Shown: one piece after another, positions 60,510-64,000 of the stretch
Layout: each line of letters starts with the position of its first letter
Position numbering within the stretch: the first letter of the stretch is position 1
Translations under genes and position numbers: made by a program
The notes under the pieces: model-generated
Databases searched by the model: none
What the model was told of the DNA's origin: nothing
Seen by the model: only the letters and a program-made list of their open reading frames with translations
Assembly (NCBI GenBank): GCA_963707275.1
Contig: CAVPPH010000006.1
Span: 186,001 to 250,000, forward strand
DNA from: JACKBK01 sp963707275
Lineage (GTDB): Bacteria; Chloroflexota; Anaerolineae; JAAEKA01
Reading direction: 5' to 3'
DNA: 64,000 nt

Positions 60510-60780
60510 TCAGCGTCCAGCAACAGCGTAGACCGGTCCGTCCATTTCGACCCGTTGAACCCATGATTGCTCTGCCAGTTCGAGCGCTGTTGCTCCTCCG
60601 CAGGTGACAGCAAAGGTGGGCACCAGCGTCAACCGGCGACGCACCGCGGCGCCCGTCGCCTCGACCTGCGCCTGCCGCGGGTCGTCCGCATCGGTCAACC
60701 CGCACCAACAGCTCAAAAGATTGGTGCGGCTGACTGCGAAGCGTTGCGGCCAGAGCTGGGTCGATTTTCGGTGACGTCAT
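60510..60780 (-). CDS. Stand-alone I9-like propeptide/inhibitor (frameshifted)
   Basis: About 89 residues from ATG 60780. MTSPKIDPALAATLRSQPHQ, then, after an indel near 60700, ADDPRQAQVEATGAAVRRRL, PTFAVTCGGATALELAEQSW and VQRVEMDGPVYAV: the alpha/beta layout of the subtilisin propeptide (inhibitor I9) family, where a stand-alone copy can chaperone or inhibit a protease in trans. It ends 66 nt before the subtilase. That assignment rests on pattern, length and neighbour. Confidence 0.6.
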
Positions 60781-60847
60781 GTGGAGTTCCTCTTGCGCCA
60801 TTGTAACATGGCGCGCATCTTTGAGCAAGGGAAATCGCGATTGATCG

Positions 60848-61581
<734 letters not shown>

Positions 61582-61619
61582 AGGTGATCCTCCCGCAGCA
61601 GGAAACGTTCATGCAGTTG

Positions 61620-62568
61620 TCAATCGTCCAGCAGATGTCGGCAAAGAGCGCCGTGCTGAGGTAGCGTTCGCCCGACGAGGGAATGATGGCGACGATCCGC
61701 TTGCCGGCGTTTTCGGGCCGGCGCGCCACCTGCAGCGCTGCCCAGATCGCCGCGCCCGAGGAGATGCCGACCAGGATGCCTTCCGTGCCGGCCACGCGCC
61801 GCGCGCGTGCCCATCGCATCGTCGTTGGTGACCTGGATGATCTCGTCGATGATCCCGGTGTTCAGCACGCCGGGCACGAAGCCCGCGCCGATGCCCTGGA
61901 TCTTGTGCGGACCGGGCTGGCCGCCGCAGAGCACCGGCGAGTCGGCCGGCTCCACTGCGACCGCGACGAAGTCGGGATTGCGCGCCTTGAGCACCTCGGC
62001 GACGCCGGTGATCGTGCCGCCGGTGCCGACGCCGGACACAAGGATGTCGACCTTGCCGTCGGTGTCGCGCCAGATTTCCTCGGCGGTGGTGCGGCGGTGG
62101 ACCGCCGGATTGGCCGGGTTCTCGAACTGCTGCGGGATGAAGTAGCGCGGAGTCGGCGGCTGCCATCTCCTCGGCGCGGTCGATCGCGCCCTTCATGCCC
62201 TCGGCGCCAGGCGTCAGCACCAGCTCGGCGCCGTAGGCCCGCAGCAGCTTGCGCCGCTCCAGGCTCATGGTGTCGGGCATGACCAGCGCGCAGCGGTAGC
62301 CCTTGGCCGCGGCGACGAAGGCCAGCCCGATGCCGGTGTTGCCGCTGGTCGGCTCGAGGATGATCGTGTCCGGCCCCAGCTTGCCGGCCGCTTCGGCGGC
62401 CTCGATCATGCTCAGGCCGATGCGGTCCTTGACGCTGCTGGCCGGGTTGAAGAACTCCAGCTTCAGGAGGATCTCGGCCTGCGCGCCTTCGACTTCTGCC
62501 AGCCGATTGAGCCGCACCAGGGGTGTGTTGCCGATCAGTTCGGTGATGTTGTTGGCGATATTAGTCAT
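61620..62568 (-). CDS. cysK: Cysteine synthase A (frameshifted)
   Basis: About 315 residues. NITELIGNTPLVRLNRL, then FFNPASSVKDRIGLSMIEAA with the PLP-binding Lys in SSVKDR, ILEPTSGNTGIGLAFVAA, VGTGGTITGVAEVLKARNP (phosphate-binding glycines), GTEGILVGISSGAAIWAAL and ERYLSTALFADI are all classical CysK motifs. Indels near 62150, 62040, 61815 and 61640 break it, and the exact stop is inferred (TGA at 61620). It makes cysteine from O-acetylserine and sulfide. ATG 62568 overlaps the stop of the thioredoxin gene. Confidence 0.92.
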
Positions 62569-63015
62569 GGTTTATGTCCTTTCGAGTTCGCTTTGTCACT
62601 GTCGTCTCAGCTTTTTCAAGCTGCGCCAGCAGGCGGTCGGGCGTCGCCAGGCCGTGATTGACGGCGACCGGACGCCCCTGGCGGTCGAGCACCACGGTGG
62701 TCGGCACGGTCATCACGTGATAAAAGTCGGCCAACTCGTGGTGTCGACCGCGTCCAGCTTGATCAGGTTCATGTCTTGCCGGCGCGCCTGCACCTGCGCA
62801 AGGGCGGGCGCCTGCTGCAAGCGGCACTGCGCACAGGTCGCCGTGGTGAAGTAGAGCACTGCCGGCTGGCCGGGAAGCGCCAGTGATGCCAGTTGCTCCG
62901 GCAGTCGCGTCTGGCCCAATTGCTGCACCTGACGCGCGGCGTAAAGCCGCCACAGCGCCACCCCTGCCGCCAGGGTCAGCGCAAAGATCAGCAGGCCAAT
63001 CCATCGTTCCGGCAT
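62561..63015 (-). CDS. Membrane-anchored thioredoxin-like protein (frameshifted)
   Basis: About 150 residues from ATG 63015. One transmembrane helix (WIGLLIFALTLAAGVALWRL), then a thioredoxin fold with active site TTATCAQCRLQQ (CxxC = CAQC) and, after an indel near 62742, LADFYHVMTVPTTVVLDRQG with the conserved cis-Pro in VPTT. Its stop overlaps the cysK start by 8 nt. The DUF4395-thioredoxin pairing suggests redox control at the membrane face; partners are not known. Confidence 0.88.
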
Positions 63016-63020
63016 CGTGT

Positions 63021-63485
63021 CTACGCTCCTTGCGTTGCCCGCCACCACGGCAGATCCGCGTGAATGCCGCGCCGGGCAAGTTGGAAATAGATGAAGCAGC
63101 CCAGGCAGAAACCCAGGAACAGGTTGACCGCGGCCAGGGCAACGACGATGCCGACCAGCAGCCAGCCAAGCAGGCTCGCCCCGGCCAACAACGCCAGGCT
63201 GCCCAGCGTCAGGAACAGCGCGCCGACGCCCTGCGCGAACAGGTGTGGATTGGGATCGTCAGCCATGGGCGCGGGCCGCACCACATGCAGCGGCTTCAGG
63301 AGGTGTTTGTAGAACAGCTTGAACAGGCCAGCGCGCGGCACGAACGTGCCGACCCACATCACAGCGGCCACGAAGACCACCAGCCACGGCTGGTTCAACA
63401 GAAACGCCAGCGCCAGCAGGGTGATGATCGACGCCTGGTTGACCCGCAGGGCGCTGTAGTCTACGATGGAAGATTGATTTGTCAT
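63021..63485 (-). CDS. DUF4395 membrane protein
   Basis: 154 residues, about four helices. DYSALRVNQASIITLLALA opens the family; GFCLGCFIYFQLARRG carries the paired Cys (CxxC) typical of DUF4395. Gene ends 6 nt before the thioredoxin start. The family commonly neighbours thioredoxin-like genes; a redox-partner role is inferred. Confidence 0.85.
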   Translation of the reverse strand: MTNQSSIVDYSALRVNQASIITLLALAFLLNQPWLVVFVAAVMWVGTFVPRAGLFKLFYKHLLKPLHVVRPAPMADDPNPHLFAQGVGALFLTLGSLALLAGASLLGWLLVGIVVALAAVNLFLGFCLGCFIYFQLARRGIHADLPWWRATQGA

Positions 63486-63569
63486 GACAGGTTACCTCGT
63501 ATTGCGTATGACGACCACAGGGGTCGCGTCGGGGACCGGTCAGGTCTGGTTACCAACCGGACCAGCCGC

Positions 63570-63887
63570 TCAGCGCTCCAACGCCGCAATCGCCCACACC
63601 GGTTCGATGGCGACAATGGCGTCACGGTCCAACGTGCCGTAAAGGTGCGGGAACACACCGTCGGGCGTCTCGTCGTAGCGCACCGGCGACGGTCAGCAGC
63701 GATTCGTCGATCACCAGCACCGCCAGGTCGGGCACATCGGCGTACAGATTGGCTAGCCACCCACGACAACCTGTTTCGGTGTCGCGCTCGAGATGGATGA
63801 ATCCTTCGTCCACCAGACTGGCGGCGACGTACGGCTCATCGGCCGGCTGCTGTCGAAGTCAGAACGTGAGATCAGGTGGTAGAGCAT
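63570..63887 (-). CDS. DUF952-family protein (frameshifted)
   Basis: About 105 residues. MLYHLISRSDFDSSRPADEP, then YVAASLVDEGFIHLERD, DLAVLVIDESLL and, after an indel near 63690, RYDETPDGVFPHLYGTLD and VWAIAALER. The GFIHL and FPHLYG elements are DUF952 hallmarks (a small beta-barrel of unknown function). Another indel near 63845 precedes GFIHL. First gene of the sulfur/redox run on this strand. Confidence 0.8.
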
Positions 63888-63889
63888 GG

Positions 63890-63935
63890 GTTTTCCGGAT
63901 GACAGGGTAACAGGATGACAGGGTGACAAGGTGTT
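63890..63935. repeat. Block B repeats upstream of the DUF952 gene
   Basis: GGATGACAGGGTAACAGGAT and GACAGGGTGACAAGGTG are tandem GTGACA(A/G)GG words, the complement of TCACCTTGTCACCC elsewhere. They begin a few bases upstream of the ATG at 63887. The remaining bases to 64000 show no gene. Confidence 0.65.
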
Positions 63936-64000
63936 CGAGAAGGTGGCAGGTGATCCGAAAGGTGGGCTTTCCCTTTTTTCCTTCGTTTCCTTGTTTCCTC

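Overview
The window looks like a high-GC Chloroflexota (Anaerolineae/Caldilineae-type) chromosome, probably from a draft or metagenome assembly. This rests on content and is an inference. Seen: many secreted proteins with Thr/Pro-rich linkers, DUF2723 and DUF4012 membrane proteins, C25 peptidases, a fused CrtYc-Yd lycopene cyclase, NurA/HerA, a DUF4395-thioredoxin pair and a perfect CIRCE element. No rRNA, tRNA, CRISPR array or intact insertion sequence was recognised. Very many conserved genes carry single-base indels, mostly insertions. Reading frame and homology resume directly after each, so I annotate whole genes across these breaks and treat them as probable sequencing errors.

Layout. 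0-9 kb (+): a surface and secretion block with a GH-like/CARDB secreted protein, a DUF11-like protein, DUF2723 and DUF4012 membrane proteins, a small Fn3-like anchored protein and a B12-binding radical SAM enzyme. 9-11.5 kb (-): an orphan Rhs tip, then a compact RiPP operon (PqqD-like RRE, 41-residue lasso-type precursor, HPr-kinase-like protein) behind a consensus sigma70 promoter; this is the most novel item. 11.7-18.2 kb (+): two gingipain-like C25 peptidases flanking a Fn3/PT-rich anchored protein. 18.3-20.1 kb (-): an ABC-2 exporter. 20.2-28.2 kb: two very large related GH-like/DNRLRE proteins in convergent orientation with a MazEF pair between them. 28.4-39.9 kb (-): SGNH hydrolase, groES-groEL under CIRCE, TPR protein, inositol-monophosphatase-like enzyme, PHP phosphoesterase, M28 peptidase, Nudix hydrolase, URO-D-like protein and a lipoprotein. 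40-49 kb: GNAT (+), then a tightly overlapping - strand operon (P450, glycosyltransferase, lycopene cyclase, PlsY), then small membrane protein, Usp, LCP protein and a PP2C-like/beta-propeller protein.

49.4-58.9 kb: nurA, a linker gene and herA (+), a DUF2087 protein and dual-specificity phosphatase (-), then amidohydrolase, Cys-motif protein, SbcD/Mre11-like nuclease and LmbE-like deacetylase (+). 59-63.9 kb (-): a DUF952, DUF4395, thioredoxin, cysK, cysE sulfur/redox run followed by a stand-alone I9-like propeptide and an anchored subtilase. Composite short repeats sit just upstream of several start codons between 34 and 64 kb.

Working together: the 40-44 kb operon plausibly makes and modifies a glycosylated, hydroxylated cyclic carotenoid; the 59-64 kb operon couples cysteine synthesis to a membrane thioredoxin; NurA/HerA and SbcD suggest a DNA-end-processing neighbourhood; the RiPP operon would make and possibly phosphorylate a small lasso-like peptide, but no cyclase or B2 peptidase is in the window.
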